Assembly (NCBI RefSeq): GCF_016919725.2
Contig: NZ_JAJERH010000008.1
Coordinates: forward strand, 29,449 to 93,448
Source of the DNA: Virgibacillus sp. AGTR
GTDB lineage: Bacteria > Bacillota > Bacilli > Bacillales > Amphibacillaceae
Length of the DNA: 64,000 bases
Direction of reading: 5' to 3'
A model generated the notes under the pieces. It was not told where the DNA came from. It did not search any database and saw only the letters and a program-made list of their open reading frames with translations. Positions 1 to 9,141 of the stretch are shown here, in pieces. Position numbers and translations under genes: made by a program. Every line of letters begins with the position of its first letter. The first letter of the stretch is position 1.

Positions 1-1106
1 CCCGCTGAAAATTCAGGGAATATTTCTGCTGCTCTCCAAGCAATAACCACATCACGGTACCACTCGTCTAAGCCAGGTCCACCACCCCAAGAATTATTTA
101 CGACATCTGGAGCCATTGACGCATCTCCACCAGGAGCAAGCATCCATTCAGCTGCAGCTATCAGCCATGTATCATAGCCACTACCTGCTGCATTTAATCC
201 TTTGGCTGAAATCCATTTTGCACCAGGTGCTACACCAACTTGGTTAGAACCATCAGGTTCACTTCCAACCATTGTCCCGGTAACATGTGTTCCATGTCCA
301 TGGTCGTCATATGCTTCTTCTTCATCTGCAGTCGCATCGAAAAAGCTATAGGTATGATCAACTTCACCGGTATCATTATTATAGCCACGATATTTTTCCT
401 GTAATGCTGGGTGATCCCATTGTGCACCACTATCAATACTAGCTACTACTGTACCAGTTCCATCAAAGCCCATCTCCCAAACAGACGGCGCTCCAACACG
501 ATCCACATTCCACTCAATATTGGTTAATTCCGATTCGATTTTTCCAGCCTCTTTATCAATTGTCACATCATAAAGTTCGCGTTCTTCATTTGGTAATATT
601 TTTTCTACCTCTGCAAACGTCGCTAGCTTTTCTGCTATTTCTTTTGTAGCAGTTACCGCCATTCCATTTACAATATGGTAGGATTTGAAGCTCTCAATAT
701 TACCTTTTGCCTCTTGCTCCTCCAGAAAAGCTTTTACATTTGCTTGTGATTCTAGTGCAGTAGTCTTTAATTCGGATATTACAGCTGAGCGCTGCATATG
801 CTCCGCCTTTTGTCCTGACAAGCTTGCTTTTGCTGCATCAGATCTTGCATTTTTTGCGACCTTCATGACATCTGCTTTTTCATTAAATTTTACCAGGAAG
901 GTTACTTTGTCGTCGTCTTTAAATGCTTTTACTAATCGATCACTCACTTTTGCCTCGGCTATCTTATTAGAATCATGGGCAGACTGATGAAGCTTACCGC
1001 TTGATTCCGCGCTGGCTATTCCTGGTGTAATTAACGAAAATGTCATTAATACCGTTGCTGCAATACTTAGTGCTTTAGATTGACGTCGTCTTCTTTTAGC
1101 CTTCAC
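1..1106 (-). CDS. S8 family serine peptidase, secreted (C-terminus cut by window edge)
   Basis: Secreted subtilisin-family endopeptidase of the bacillopeptidase F type. About 368 residues are visible. There is a basic N-terminus (KAKRRRR), a hydrophobic signal segment ending ASA near residue 33, an I9-like propeptide to about residue 175, then the catalytic domain. The Asp motif is ASIDSG (Asp225) and the His motif is HGTHV (His271). The catalytic Ser lies beyond the left edge. The start is GTG at 1106, chosen because it follows a strong GGGGAGGAA site at good spacing and directly precedes the signal peptide. It stands alone, with about 600 bases of upstream leader. Family assignment is firm; substrate and exact subfamily cannot be judged without the C-terminus. 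Confidence 0.9.
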   Translation of the reverse strand, partial: MKAKRRRRQSKALSIAATVLMTFSLITPGIASAESSGKLHQSAHDSNKIAEAKVSDRLVKAFKDDDKVTFLVKFNEKADVMKVAKNARSDAAKASLSGQKAEHMQRSAVISELKTTALESQANVKAFLEEQEAKGNIESFKSYHIVNGMAVTATKEIAEKLATFAEVEKILPNEERELYDVTIDKEAGKIESELTNIEWNVDRVGAPSVWEMGFDGTGTVVASIDSGAQWDHPALQEKYRGYNNDTGEVDHTYSFFDATADEEEAYDDHGHGTHVTGTMVGSEPDGSNQVGVAPGAKWISAKGLNAAGSGYDTWLIAAAEWMLAPGGDASMAPDVVNNSWGGGPGLDEWYRDVVIAWRAAEIFPEFSA

Positions 1107-1700
1107 AGCTATTCCTCCCCTCAATTTTTGACACATTCTGATGCAGACAAGAACCAACAAATTAAAAACACCTTCTGCCTCCCCCCTTGAAAATTTGGTT
1201 CTTAACTGACAGTGGTGCCTCCAGAAAAATCTAAGTTGTTACAGCAAGTATAGTAGATTAACTAGATAAAATAGTGTCGAATCAAGTCGAATAAAAGCTG
1301 AATTTTCAAAATTGATAGATTAGTAATATTTTTTCATCAACTTTTCATAGGTATTAATTCGTATGTTTCACCTACTAAAACTTCATAAAAAACCCCTCAT
1401 TCCTTATAAGATAAGGAATGAGGGGTTACTTTCCATTACTTTACAGCCTAGAAAACAGTTTACTGCTTCACTAAAATGAAGCTATTTACCTAGGCATATC
1501 CCTATTTTAACATTGATGTTTTCTTCAATACAGAAAACATACTACTATATTACTTTATTTTGTAATATTCCATAGATAATAATTCTTATTTTTCGATACA
1601 TTCTTAATGTTCGCACAATAATTCGGCCTATAGAATGAAATATTGTTAACTTTGCGTTATAATGCAGAAACCATACGCACTTACTGATAGCTACATACCT
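1107..1700. other. Intergenic region with protease leader and terminator
   Basis: No gene seen. Reading the minus strand, it holds a terminator (see 1391-1427) and then the leader of the S8 peptidase. The leader can form a hairpin pairing AAGAACCAACAAATT (1149-1163) with AATTTGGTTCTT (1192-1203), with a purine-rich GGGGGGAGG in its loop. An imperfect palindrome GCCTAG...CTAGGC spans about 1446-1495. No promoter is clear enough to call. Confidence 0.5.
1391..1427 (-). terminator. Intrinsic terminator after the M42 peptidase gene
   Basis: AACCCCTCATTCCTTA pairs with its complement across a tiny loop. On the minus strand the stem is followed by TTTTAT. It lies about 275 bases after the M42 stop and before the protease leader. 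Confidence 0.75.
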
Positions 1701-2762
1701 TTAATCTTCATCTAATGGGTTTAAACTTTCATTTCCAGTTAGAGAAGCAATCATCGTAACTAATAATTCAATTTCTTGTTCCATATCTTTCAAGCTAGAC
1801 GTTTCTACAGGGGAGTGCATGTAGCGTAAAGGTAACGACACTAAAGACACAGGAACCCCTTTACCGGTTAATCTCATTTTATCTGCATCTGTACCTGTCA
1901 TTCTTGGTGTAAGCTCATATTGTACATTCATCTTTAACTGCTTCGCGGCTCTTTCTAACCATTGATTTATTTTCCTATTAATCGGCGCCCCTTTAGCAAG
2001 AACTGGTCCACCCTCTAGTCGGACATCACCATATTTATTTTTATTCACTCCTGGATAATCTGTAGCAAAAGTAACATCACAAGCGATTGCCATATCTGGT
2101 GCAACTCCCGCAGCTGCAAAATAGGCTCCGCCCATATTTGTCTCTTCATTAACCGTACTTGCTGCATAGACACCAACCTCACAGCCTCGTTCCTTTAACC
2201 CTTTTAAAACCTCAGCCACTATAAATGCGCCCGTTCGATTATCAAGTCCTCGGCCAGAAACGTATCTATCACTTAAAATCTCTGGTTTTGTATTGTAAAC
2301 AACTAAATCTCCTATTTGGATATGTTGTTCAGCCTCTTCCTTCGTTTTGTACCCACAATCAATAAATAAATCTTCCAAGCTGAAATCATTCTTTAATCCA
2401 CCGTGATGCTGAGCATTTACACCGATTACACCCGTAATCGTTTGCTGATAGCCTAAAACAGTAACTTTCATTCCAACAGCCGCTTTTGGATTAATGCCTC
2501 CCATTTGATCAAAATGTAAAAACCCTTGATCATCAATGCGGTTAATCACAAGTGCAATTTCATCACAATGACCTGCAAGTAATACTTTAAAAGGTGCATC
2601 TGGATTTAGTACACCAATCGCGTTTCCAGCATGATCCGTTCTAATTTCGTCAGCAAATTCTTTTACATACTGTATCCACTTTTTTTGTATTTCCATTTCA
2701 CTACTTGATGGTGATGGTGTTTGTAATAAATTTAATAAAAAATCTTGGTTTGCTAATACCAC
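1701..2762 (-). CDS. M42 family metallopeptidase (glutamyl aminopeptidase/cellulase type)
   Basis: Cytosolic two-metal aminopeptidase of the FrvX/YsdC family, whose members form large shells that trim short peptides. The protein has 353 residues, normal for the family. Visible features are TPSPSS near the N-terminus, metal-site His65 and Asp67 (AGHCDE), bridging Asp in GLDNRTG, the catalytic Glu pair in VNEETN, an Asp in ACDV, and the C-terminal HSPVE. The start is GTG at 2762 with AGGAGG 8 bases upstream. It is monocistronic, with a terminator downstream. The family is clear; endoglucanase labels in this family are historical and I would not use them. Confidence 0.9.
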   Translation of the reverse strand: MVLANQDFLLNLLQTPSPSSSEMEIQKKWIQYVKEFADEIRTDHAGNAIGVLNPDAPFKVLLAGHCDEIALVINRIDDQGFLHFDQMGGINPKAAVGMKVTVLGYQQTITGVIGVNAQHHGGLKNDFSLEDLFIDCGYKTKEEAEQHIQIGDLVVYNTKPEILSDRYVSGRGLDNRTGAFIVAEVLKGLKERGCEVGVYAASTVNEETNMGGAYFAAAGVAPDMAIACDVTFATDYPGVNKNKYGDVRLEGGPVLAKGAPINRKINQWLERAAKQLKMNVQYELTPRMTGTDADKMRLTGKGVPVSLVSLPLRYMHSPVETSSLKDMEQEIELLVTMIASLTGNESLNPLDED

Positions 2763-2872
2763 TCTATTTTCCTCCTTATTCGATAACTTGATGATGTACT
2801 ACTATTATGATAGCAAAAAATTCGATGAAGAGCACTTTTGTTTACGCGTATAATAACTATGTGTACACTTTA

Positions 2873-3060
2873 ATAAAGTGAAACTTCAATCTGTGGGGAT
2901 TTTGTGTATCCCACACGGATTGGTAGTACCAAAAGGGTATGACCTAAAGGCCCTAGAACCAATCGGACATTTACGGGCAATTGATCCCTTACTTAACAAT
3001 ATTGGTTTTACTGTATTGCTTGATGTGGGGGGCTTACTGCCAGTTATATGGGGGATAAAA
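2873..3060 (+). repeat. Interspersed repeat family A, copy 1
   Basis: This 188-bp segment aligns along its length with 9784-9970, including ATAAAGTGA, GACCTAAAGG, AATCGGACATTTAC and TACTG(C)CAGTTATATG. Its first part can fold: CAATCTGTGGG (2887-2897) faces CCCACACGGATTG (2910-2922). It ends about five bases before the ribosome site of the thioredoxin-like gene, so it forms that gene's leader or promoter region. An open frame through it is not coding, because the element recurs non-coding elsewhere. Confidence 0.8.
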
Positions 3061-3082
3061 AGATTTGAAGGAGAGAAAATCG

Positions 3083-3649
3083 ATGGACTTAAATCAATGG
3101 TATAATATTGGTATTTCACCTGACACATATATTGAAACAATGGAACAGCATCAAGAAAACTTATTACATATTTATGATCATTTCTCCTTACCAGCTGATG
3201 AGGAGTTTTTTGCAAGCGTAAAAAAGAAAAATTTACGTGTAATTGTTTTAACGGAAGACTGGTGTGGCGATGCTATGTTGAACATCCCTATTTTATTACA
3301 TATTGCGGAAGTAGCCCAAATTGATGTTCGTTTATTACATCGAGATAAAAACCTGGAACTGATGGATGAATACTTAACCAACGGTAAATCTCGCTCCATC
3401 CCCATCTTCATTTTTATCGACAAAAATGGCAATGAAGTTGCCAAATGGGGGCCGAGAGCGTCAGCAATTCAATCCTTTGTAGAAAAATCTCGAAGCGAAT
3501 TACCTAGCAAAGAGTCTACAGATTATAAAGTAAAATTTGATGAAATGATCCTCTTTATGACAAAGTCTTATCGAAACCGTACTTCTTTTTGGACTGATGT
3601 ATACCAAAGTTTAAAAGAAACACTGCAAAAAATAGAAGTTAATCAGTGA
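3083..3649 (+). CDS. Thioredoxin-fold family protein
   Basis: Small cytosolic thioredoxin-like protein of 188 residues. The motif region is LTEDWCGDAM, so only the first Cys of a CxxC pair is present, followed by a thioredoxin-fold body with the cis-Pro-like SIPIFIF and a WGPRA segment. This pattern is typical of Bacillaceae thioredoxin family proteins of unknown substrate. The start is ATG 3083 with AAGGAG 8 bases upstream; an in-frame TTG at 3065 has no ribosome site. The repeat just upstream abuts its translation signals. With a single Cys it is unlikely to act as a classical dithiol reductase; a monothiol or bacilliredoxin-like role is only a guess. Confidence 0.75.
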   Translation: MDLNQWYNIGISPDTYIETMEQHQENLLHIYDHFSLPADEEFFASVKKKNLRVIVLTEDWCGDAMLNIPILLHIAEVAQIDVRLLHRDKNLELMDEYLTNGKSRSIPIFIFIDKNGNEVAKWGPRASAIQSFVEKSRSELPSKESTDYKVKFDEMILFMTKSYRNRTSFWTDVYQSLKETLQKIEVNQ

Positions 3650-3778
3650 TTCAGTTAACATAGCTGTGTTAATCCGTTGTCCTATTGGAGATTATAATTA
3701 GCGAAGCCTGTCCATAATGGAGAGTATAAGAGTAAAAAACTACGTTGAATCGTGTATTTTTGGGGACAGGTGACCGTT

Positions 3779-4783
3779 ATGAGCATTCGAATTTTTAAAC
3801 AAATCTACTTCAGACTGCCTATTTTTATTAGACTACTTGTAGTTATATTTTTGCTTATGTTTCTTTTTGGTGGCCTAATCCATATCGTAGAGCCAACGCA
3901 ATTCCCAAGCATATTTGATGGCGTATGGTGGGCATTTGTAACTGGAGCCACGGTGGGTTACGGAGACTTTGTACCGTTAACCGCAACCGGAAAGATCGTT
4001 GCAATTTGTTTAATCTTGACTGGCGGTGGGTTAATTGCTTTCTATATAACCTCTTTATCTGCTGCAACAATTCAACACGAAAAGGACCTTGCACAAGGTA
4101 AACTCCCTTTTAAAGGTAGTAACCATTTAATTTTAATCGGATGGAACGAGAGGACCAGACAATTAATTGAAATTATTTCAACATCTTCCGTGCATATCCG
4201 CATGGTTCTAATTGATACAACCTTGGACCATGTTTCTTTTCCAGATTATCCGGTACACTTTATACAAGGTGATCCTTCAGAGGACCGTATATTAGAAAAG
4301 GCAAATATAAAACTAGCAGAACGTGTATTAATTACTGCAGATATCACTAAAAAGGAAAGGGATGCAGATAATCATTCTATCCTTACAGCCGTTGCTATTA
4401 GAGGAAATAACGCTAAAATTCCGATCATAGTGGAAATACTTTCTTCTATACAAATAGACAATGCACATCGTGCCGGCGCAACAACCATTTTAAGATCTAA
4501 TGATTTCACCAGTGCTCTTTTTTACCATGAGTTATCTAGAGAAACCAAGGCGAGACCATTTGAGGATATTTATCATATCTTAACAACTCAACAATTTCAT
4601 CATGCTACATTACCAGAAGAATTGGAGAATGTATCCTTTGGAGAGGCAGCCGCCATTCATCGGAAGAGCCAACAGATTTTATTAGGTATTATTCGAAATA
4701 GCACCTATTATATCAATCCAACATCAAAATTTATCCTAAAAAAAGACGATGTACTCATCGGACTAATCCCTTGGAATGATTAA
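3779..4783 (+). CDS. yugO: Potassium channel with RCK (TrkA-N) domain, YugO-like
   Basis: Two-transmembrane potassium channel subunit of about 334 residues. TM1 covers about residues 17-37, the pore helix and filter follow with TVGYGD at 58-63, and TM2 lies near 75-95. A Rossmann RCK domain begins at NHLILIGW and a TrkA-C-like tail closes the protein. B. subtilis YugO is the potassium channel used in biofilm electrical signalling. ATG 3779 follows AGGTGA at 6 bases; an upstream in-frame GTG at 3752 is less likely. The gene converges on yugN and their ends overlap by about 20 bases, as in the B. subtilis yug region. Whether it is regulated by the same MstX partner cannot be seen; no mstX is visible. 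Confidence 0.88.
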   Translation: MSIRIFKQIYFRLPIFIRLLVVIFLLMFLFGGLIHIVEPTQFPSIFDGVWWAFVTGATVGYGDFVPLTATGKIVAICLILTGGGLIAFYITSLSAATIQHEKDLAQGKLPFKGSNHLILIGWNERTRQLIEIISTSSVHIRMVLIDTTLDHVSFPDYPVHFIQGDPSEDRILEKANIKLAERVLITADITKKERDADNHSILTAVAIRGNNAKIPIIVEILSSIQIDNAHRAGATTILRSNDFTSALFYHELSRETKARPFEDIYHILTTQQFHHATLPEELENVSFGEAAAIHRKSQQILLGIIRNSTYYINPTSKFILKKDDVLIGLIPWND

Positions 4784-5173
4784 GTCCTCAACTCTTTTCA
4801 TTAGTTCTTTACCAGTAGTTATATACGCTTCTGGAACTTCAGCGTCAGGATCTGTTGGAGCTTGAAACTGATTAAATGTGCCTTGAAAAGCTCCTGCAGA
4901 TCCGCTTTCATCGTAGCCTTTCTGATATTGATGTGCTAATAAAAACGGTTTTTCCAATCGGACAGTAACACCTGGGTAATCTAAGGAACCTTGCACTGCA
5001 TAAAATGGTATTCGCAAAAAATAGTAAGTTCCTTGATCATCTATTTTTAAATCAAAAAATCCTTTCTCATAATCCCAATTTGAACCAATTACAAATCCTT
5101 CAGGCTTTAACAATTCCTCAAGTACAAATAAAGAATAAATTTTGTTTTCCAATTTTGATTCTAGTGGTACCAA
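4763..5173 (-). CDS. yugN: YugN-like family protein
   Basis: Protein of 136 residues matching the YugN-like family, a small cytosolic Bacillaceae family of unknown function. Recognisable parts are the N-terminal VPLES, the central YDESGSAGAFQG region and a C-terminal helix. The start is TTG 5173 behind AAAGGGTGA, and B. subtilis YugN begins with a comparable IPLE sequence, which supports it. The stop overlaps the end of yugO on the other strand. Conserved adjacency to the channel gene is the only functional hint. Confidence 0.85.
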   Translation of the reverse strand: MVPLESKLENKIYSLFVLEELLKPEGFVIGSNWDYEKGFFDLKIDDQGTYYFLRIPFYAVQGSLDYPGVTVRLEKPFLLAHQYQKGYDESGSAGAFQGTFNQFQAPTDPDAEVPEAYITTGKELMKRVEDLIIPRD

Positions 5174-5289
5174 TATAAATCACCCTTTCATCAGCGTTAT
5201 CTTTAATATGTTTTGCCACATGTTAATTATTATGCTAAAATATTTTATTGTGTAAAATGAATCGAATAATGGTATAGGAGTTGTTCAGC

Positions 5290-5664
5290 ATGACAAACAA
5301 ATTTGAGAATGGTCAAATTTTAGATGGAAAAGTTACAGGAATTCAACCATATGGTGCTTTTGTGGCACTTGATGACGAGGTTCAAGGTCTTGTTCACATA
5401 TCTGAAGTTACACATGGATATGTAAAAGATATTAATGAGCACTTATCTATCGGTGATGAAGTAAAGGTAAAGGTTTTACAAGTTGATGAAGAAAAAAACA
5501 AGGTTTCATTGTCTATCCGCGCAACAGAGGAAGCTCCAAAGAAGCAAGCGAAGCCTCAGAAGGTACAAGCAAAACATACAGATAATGATTCTGCAGGTTT
5601 TAATACACTAAAAGATAAGCTTGAAGAATGGATCAAGCAATCAGAAGGTAATTATAGTAAATAA
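5290..5664 (+). CDS. yugI: S1 RNA-binding domain protein, general stress protein 13 type
   Basis: Protein of 124 residues with one S1 domain at about residues 6-75 (GQILDGKVTGIQPYGAFV ... HISE) and a charged Lys/Gln-rich tail. It matches B. subtilis YugI (GSP13), a ribosome- or RNA-associated stress protein. ATG 5290 has AGGAG 9 bases upstream; an in-frame TTG at 5281 overlaps that site and is rejected. A bidirectional terminator follows immediately and is shared with the convergent yuzA. Confidence 0.88.
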   Translation: MTNKFENGQILDGKVTGIQPYGAFVALDDEVQGLVHISEVTHGYVKDINEHLSIGDEVKVKVLQVDEEKNKVSLSIRATEEAPKKQAKPQKVQAKHTDNDSAGFNTLKDKLEEWIKQSEGNYSK

Positions 5665-5666
5665 TG

Positions 5667-5700
5667 ATAAGGCAAACTCAATCGTACGAGTTTGCCTTAT
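5667..5700. terminator. Bidirectional terminator between yugI and yuzA
   Basis: ATAAGGCAAACTC (5667-5679) pairs perfectly with GAGTTTGCCTTAT (5688-5700). It sits three bases past the yugI stop and just before the yuzA stop, with T-rich flanks on both strands. Confidence 0.85.
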
Positions 5701-5703
5701 TAT

Positions 5704-5946
5704 TTAACTGTCAGCCCTCCCAGGCTCACGTTGATCTGCAAATGCTTCATCCGTTTTAAATAATAAAGGTAGCAATACTAGGCCGCTTATACCTACCAAT
5801 GTATAAATCACACGCGCGAAAGCAGCACTTTGCTCACCACCAAAGATAGCTGCTACTAAATCAAATTGAAATAAACCAATTAAGCCCCAGTTAATTGCAC
5901 CAATGATTGTAATTGCTAAAGCGGTACGTTGTAATCCATTCATCAT
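5704..5946 (-). CDS. yuzA: DUF378 family small membrane protein
   Basis: A 79-80 residue protein with two hydrophobic helices (about 8-33 and 43-62) and the family signature GAINWGLIGLF near the N-terminus. This is DUF378, to which B. subtilis YuzA belongs; its role is unknown. Two adjacent ATG codons exist at 5946 and 5943; the second is better spaced from AGGAGGG. It converges with yugI, sharing a terminator. In B. subtilis yuzA and yugI also lie close to pgi, so this is conserved context. Confidence 0.85.
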   Translation of the reverse strand: MMNGLQRTALAITIIGAINWGLIGLFQFDLVAAIFGGEQSAAFARVIYTLVGISGLVLLPLLFKTDEAFADQREPGRADS

Positions 5947-6086
5947 TTACCCTCCTTTTCTCTTTTATTCACCTTAGCTTATGCATCTTATAAAAATCTA
6001 TACAGTGTCTTTCTTGATTTCATAACATCACTTGGGTAAAGTAAGTTATGTACAGGTTTGAAAGTGCTGATGAAGGAGGAAATAAG

Positions 6087-7433
6087 ATGACACATGTAAC
6101 ATTTAATTACAAGAAGGCTTTTGCTTTTTTTAATGAACAGGAAATAGATAATCTAGAAGGTGCCGTAAATGCTGCACATCATGCCATACATGAAAAAACG
6201 GGTGCAGGAAACGACTTTCTCGGTTGGGTTAATTTACCTGAAACGTATGATAAGCAAGAATTTGCTCGAATTAAAGCAAGTGCTAAAAAAATCCGCGAAG
6301 ATTCAGATGTATTATTAGTCATTGGGATTGGTGGCTCTTACTTAGGTGCTCGAGCTGCACTTGAAATGCTTAATCATTCTTTTCAAAGCTACTTATCGAA
6401 GCAAGAAATCGATGCGCCGCATATTATCTTCGTTGGGCATCATATGAGTTCAACCTATATTCATGAATTAATGGATGTTTTAAGAGATAAGGATTTCTCT
6501 ATCAATGTAATTTCCAAGAGTGGAACAACAACAGAACCAGCCATTGCTTTTCGGATTTTCAAAAAAATATTAGAAGAAAAATATGGTGAGGAAGCTGCAA
6601 AAGACAGAATTTATGCTACAACGGATAAAGAGAAGGGTGCTTTAAAAACTTCCGCTGATCAAGCTGGTTATGAGACCTTCGTGATCCCTGATGCCGTTGG
6701 TGGTCGTTACTCCGTTTTGACAGCCGTTGGTTTGCTTCCTATTGCTGTTAGCGGCATTTCTATTGATGACATGATGAACGGTGCTCATGCAGCCATGAAC
6801 GATTTAGCAGAACCATCAATCAAGAATAATCCTAGTTATCAATATGCAGCAGTTCGTAACATTCTATACAACAAAGGAAAAACGACAGAAATGCTTATTA
6901 ACTACGAGCCAAACCTTCATTATTTTGCTGAATGGTGGAAGCAGCTTTTTGGAGAAAGTGAAGGAAAAGATAATAAAGGGATATATCCATCTTCTGCAAA
7001 TTTCTCTACCGATTTGCATTCACTTGGTCAGTATGTACAGGAAGGTCGTCGTAATTTATTCGAAACAGTATTACACGTAAATGAGTCCAAATATGATATT
7101 ACGGTAGAAGCGGAAGAAGATAATTTAGATGGCCTGAATTATTTAGCAAGTAAAACGATTCATGAAATAAATGACAAAGCCTTTCAAGGCACATTATTAG
7201 CACACACTGATGGCAATGTACCTAACTTAATTGTAGAGATACCAAAGCTCGATGCATATACATTTGGTTATTTGGTTTACTTTTTTGAAAAGGCGTGTGC
7301 CATAAGTGGCTATCTACTTGGTGTTAATCCATTTGATCAGCCTGGAGTTGAGGCTTACAAAAGAAATATGTTTGCCCTACTAGGAAAACCTGGCTACGAA
7401 GATGAAAAAGAACAGTTAGAATCAAGATTATAG
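6087..7433 (+). CDS. pgi: Glucose-6-phosphate isomerase
   Basis: Interconverts glucose 6-phosphate and fructose 6-phosphate in the cytosol. The 448-residue length fits the short Firmicutes form. The sugar-phosphate SIS region holds [11 protein letters not shown], the signature [14 protein letters not shown] follows, and a C-terminal active-site Lys region ([12 protein letters not shown]) is present. ATG 6087 is chosen because AAGGAGGAA lies 6 bases upstream; a longer in-frame reading from 6048 has no such site. It is monocistronic, with an ideal terminator about 90 bases after the stop. Confidence 0.97.
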   Translation: MTHVTFNYKKAFAFFNEQEIDNLEGAVNAAHHAIHEKTGAGNDFLGWVNLPETYDKQEFARIKASAKKIREDSDVLLVIGIGGSYLGARAALEMLNHSFQSYLSKQEIDAPHIIFVGHHMSSTYIHELMDVLRDKDFSINVISKSGTTTEPAIAFRIFKKILEEKYGEEAAKDRIYATTDKEKGALKTSADQAGYETFVIPDAVGGRYSVLTAVGLLPIAVSGISIDDMMNGAHAAMNDLAEPSIKNNPSYQYAAVRNILYNKGKTTEMLINYEPNLHYFAEWWKQLFGESEGKDNKGIYPSSANFSTDLHSLGQYVQEGRRNLFETVLHVNESKYDITVEAEEDNLDGLNYLASKTIHEINDKAFQGTLLAHTDGNVPNLIVEIPKLDAYTFGYLVYFFEKACAISGYLLGVNPFDQPGVEAYKRNMFALLGKPGYEDEKEQLESRL

Positions 7434-7522
7434 TGCTTTCCAAAAAACTTACCAATTTAGGTTTAAATTTCTATTTAACAGGGTATACTATCAAATGTAA
7501 GACTTTCTCGTATTCCCCCTGT

Positions 7523-7553
7523 AAGCAAAGCGATATCGCTTTGCTTTTTTTAT
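7523..7553 (+). terminator. Intrinsic terminator of pgi
   Basis: AAGCAAAGCGATATCGCTTTGCTT (7523-7546) is a perfect 24-base palindrome followed by six more T residues. Confidence 0.92.
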
Positions 7554-7667
7554 GGATAAATCTTCGTTTACTCCCCTGTTAAAAAGGCATATTTCTTTAG
7601 TTTAATTATAAGAAGTATAGTGAAAGAAATGTTATACTATAAAAAATAAATAGCTAGGAGGTCACAA

Positions 7668-8837
7668 ATGGGAATATTTGATTTGCAACATAATAGAAAA
7701 AATACACGTTCGGTTAAATGGGATATGCTTAAACCAATGTTTCAAACAGAAGATGTATTACCAATGTGGGTAGCAGATATGGACTTTAAAGCTCCTGAAC
7801 AAGTAAATCAAGCTTTAATTGAACGAGCACAGCATGGTATATACGGCTATACGGTGATTGATGATGAAGTCAAGAATTCTATACTTAAATGGTTATCACA
7901 AAGACATCAATGGAATATCAAACAGCAATGGCTATCATTTAGTCCTGGTGTTGTTACAAGCCTACATATGGCAGTACAAGCTTTTACAGAGCCTGGAGAT
8001 AAAATTATTATACAAACTCCTGTGTATACGCCTTTTTATAAGGTAATAGAAAGTCACCAAAGAGAGATTGTGAAGAACCCACTCATCTATAAAAACAATT
8101 ATTATCAAATTGATTTTGCTGACTTTGAAGAGAAACTAAAACAAGGAGTTAAAGCGTTTATTCTTTGCTCCCCGCACAATCCAGTAGGACGAGTTTGGAA
8201 AAAAGATGAATTAACTGAGCTAGCTCGTTTATGTATGAAGCACAATGTTCTAATTATTTCTGATGAAATTCATGGAGATCTTACATTCCCTGGTGAAGTG
8301 CATATACCGATTGCGTCACTTTCTGAGGAAGTCGCCGAACAAACCATAACTTGTATGTCCCCATCCAAAACATTTAATCTTGCTGGTTTACAAGCATCTT
8401 ATGTCGTGACTTCTAATAAAGAAAAAAGGGAATTACTAGATGCTCAATTTGCTAAGCAAGGTGTTAATATGCTTAATACAATGGGAAATACTGCATTAGA
8501 GGCAGCTTATACACATGGTGAAAGTTGGCTTGACGAGCTTCGGCATCTTTTAAAAAATCACCAAACGTATGTAAAGGAGATGTTTGAAGAACATACACCA
8601 GAATTAAAAGTTATCGATTCTGAAGGAACCTACTTATTATGGATTGACTGTAGTGCGTTAAAGCTAGATCATAAAGAACTCAAATCGTTTATGATAAAAA
8701 AAGCAAGGGTAGGCTTAAATACGGGAGTTGATTATGGACAAGAAGGCGATACTTTCATGCGCATTAATATCGCTTGCCCTCGAGCAACCCTCGAAGAAGG
8801 AGTGCAGCGAATCATTTCTGCAGTTAAAAATAGATAA
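7668..8837 (+). CDS. patB: PLP-dependent C-S lyase/aminotransferase, PatB/MalY family
   Basis: Fold-type I PLP enzyme of 389 residues. PatB of B. subtilis is a cystathionine beta-lyase with aminotransferase ancestry. Visible features are the MalY-type N-terminus FDLQHNRKNT, PMWVADMDF, substrate-pocket GIYGYT, the PLP-contact HNPVGRVW, SDEIHGDL, and the Schiff-base Lys in SPSKTFNLAG. The start has AGGAGGTCA 6 bases upstream. In B. subtilis patB precedes kinB-kapB; here kapB follows about 1.6 kb later with sodC between and no kinB. Confidence 0.9.
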   Translation: MGIFDLQHNRKNTRSVKWDMLKPMFQTEDVLPMWVADMDFKAPEQVNQALIERAQHGIYGYTVIDDEVKNSILKWLSQRHQWNIKQQWLSFSPGVVTSLHMAVQAFTEPGDKIIIQTPVYTPFYKVIESHQREIVKNPLIYKNNYYQIDFADFEEKLKQGVKAFILCSPHNPVGRVWKKDELTELARLCMKHNVLIISDEIHGDLTFPGEVHIPIASLSEEVAEQTITCMSPSKTFNLAGLQASYVVTSNKEKRELLDAQFAKQGVNMLNTMGNTALEAAYTHGESWLDELRHLLKNHQTYVKEMFEEHTPELKVIDSEGTYLLWIDCSALKLDHKELKSFMIKKARVGLNTGVDYGQEGDTFMRINIACPRATLEEGVQRIISAVKNR

Positions 8838-9141
8838 TTAATGAGTTTGTGCTAAACAGAGAATTTGCAAGTCGAATGGTCATCCTATTGTAAACTGAAG
8901 TATGGTAATCCTTTCCACAGGTCCAGCTAACACGCTAACTTAGAAGCTGCTTAGCAGTGCCGCTCTTCGGACATTTGCGGATCTGCAGAAGTCATCCATA
9001 TTGCCTCTGCTAGATTTACACTATTTTCGCCATTCCTTTCGCTTAGATACGTCACCATATAAATGAATATTCCGAACTGTAATCCGGTTATAACCGTATA
9101 CGGATTACGGTTCGGAGTTTCTTTATCTTTTGTCTCGTCCT
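8838..9141. other. patB-sodC intergenic region
   Basis: No gene is visible. The stretch 8880-9060 has no start with a ribosome site and no similarity I recognise elsewhere in the window. It ends with a strong terminator hairpin at 9072-9115. Confidence 0.4.
9072..9128 (+). terminator. Terminator-like hairpin after patB
   Basis: CCGAACTGTAATCCG (9072-9086) faces CGGATTACGGTTCGG (9101-9115), a 15-base stem with one mismatch, followed on the plus strand by AGTTTCTTTATCTTTT. It shares its GTTCGG/CGGATT core with several other hairpins here. It may also serve the convergent sodC. Confidence 0.8.

Noticed and set aside
1446..1495. Large imperfect palindrome GCCTAG...CTAGGC
   Set aside because: Only six outer and six inner base pairs match; too weak to call a structured RNA.
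2878..3105. 75-residue plus-strand open frame
   Set aside because: It lies in repeat A, which is not open in its other copy, and has no ribosome site.
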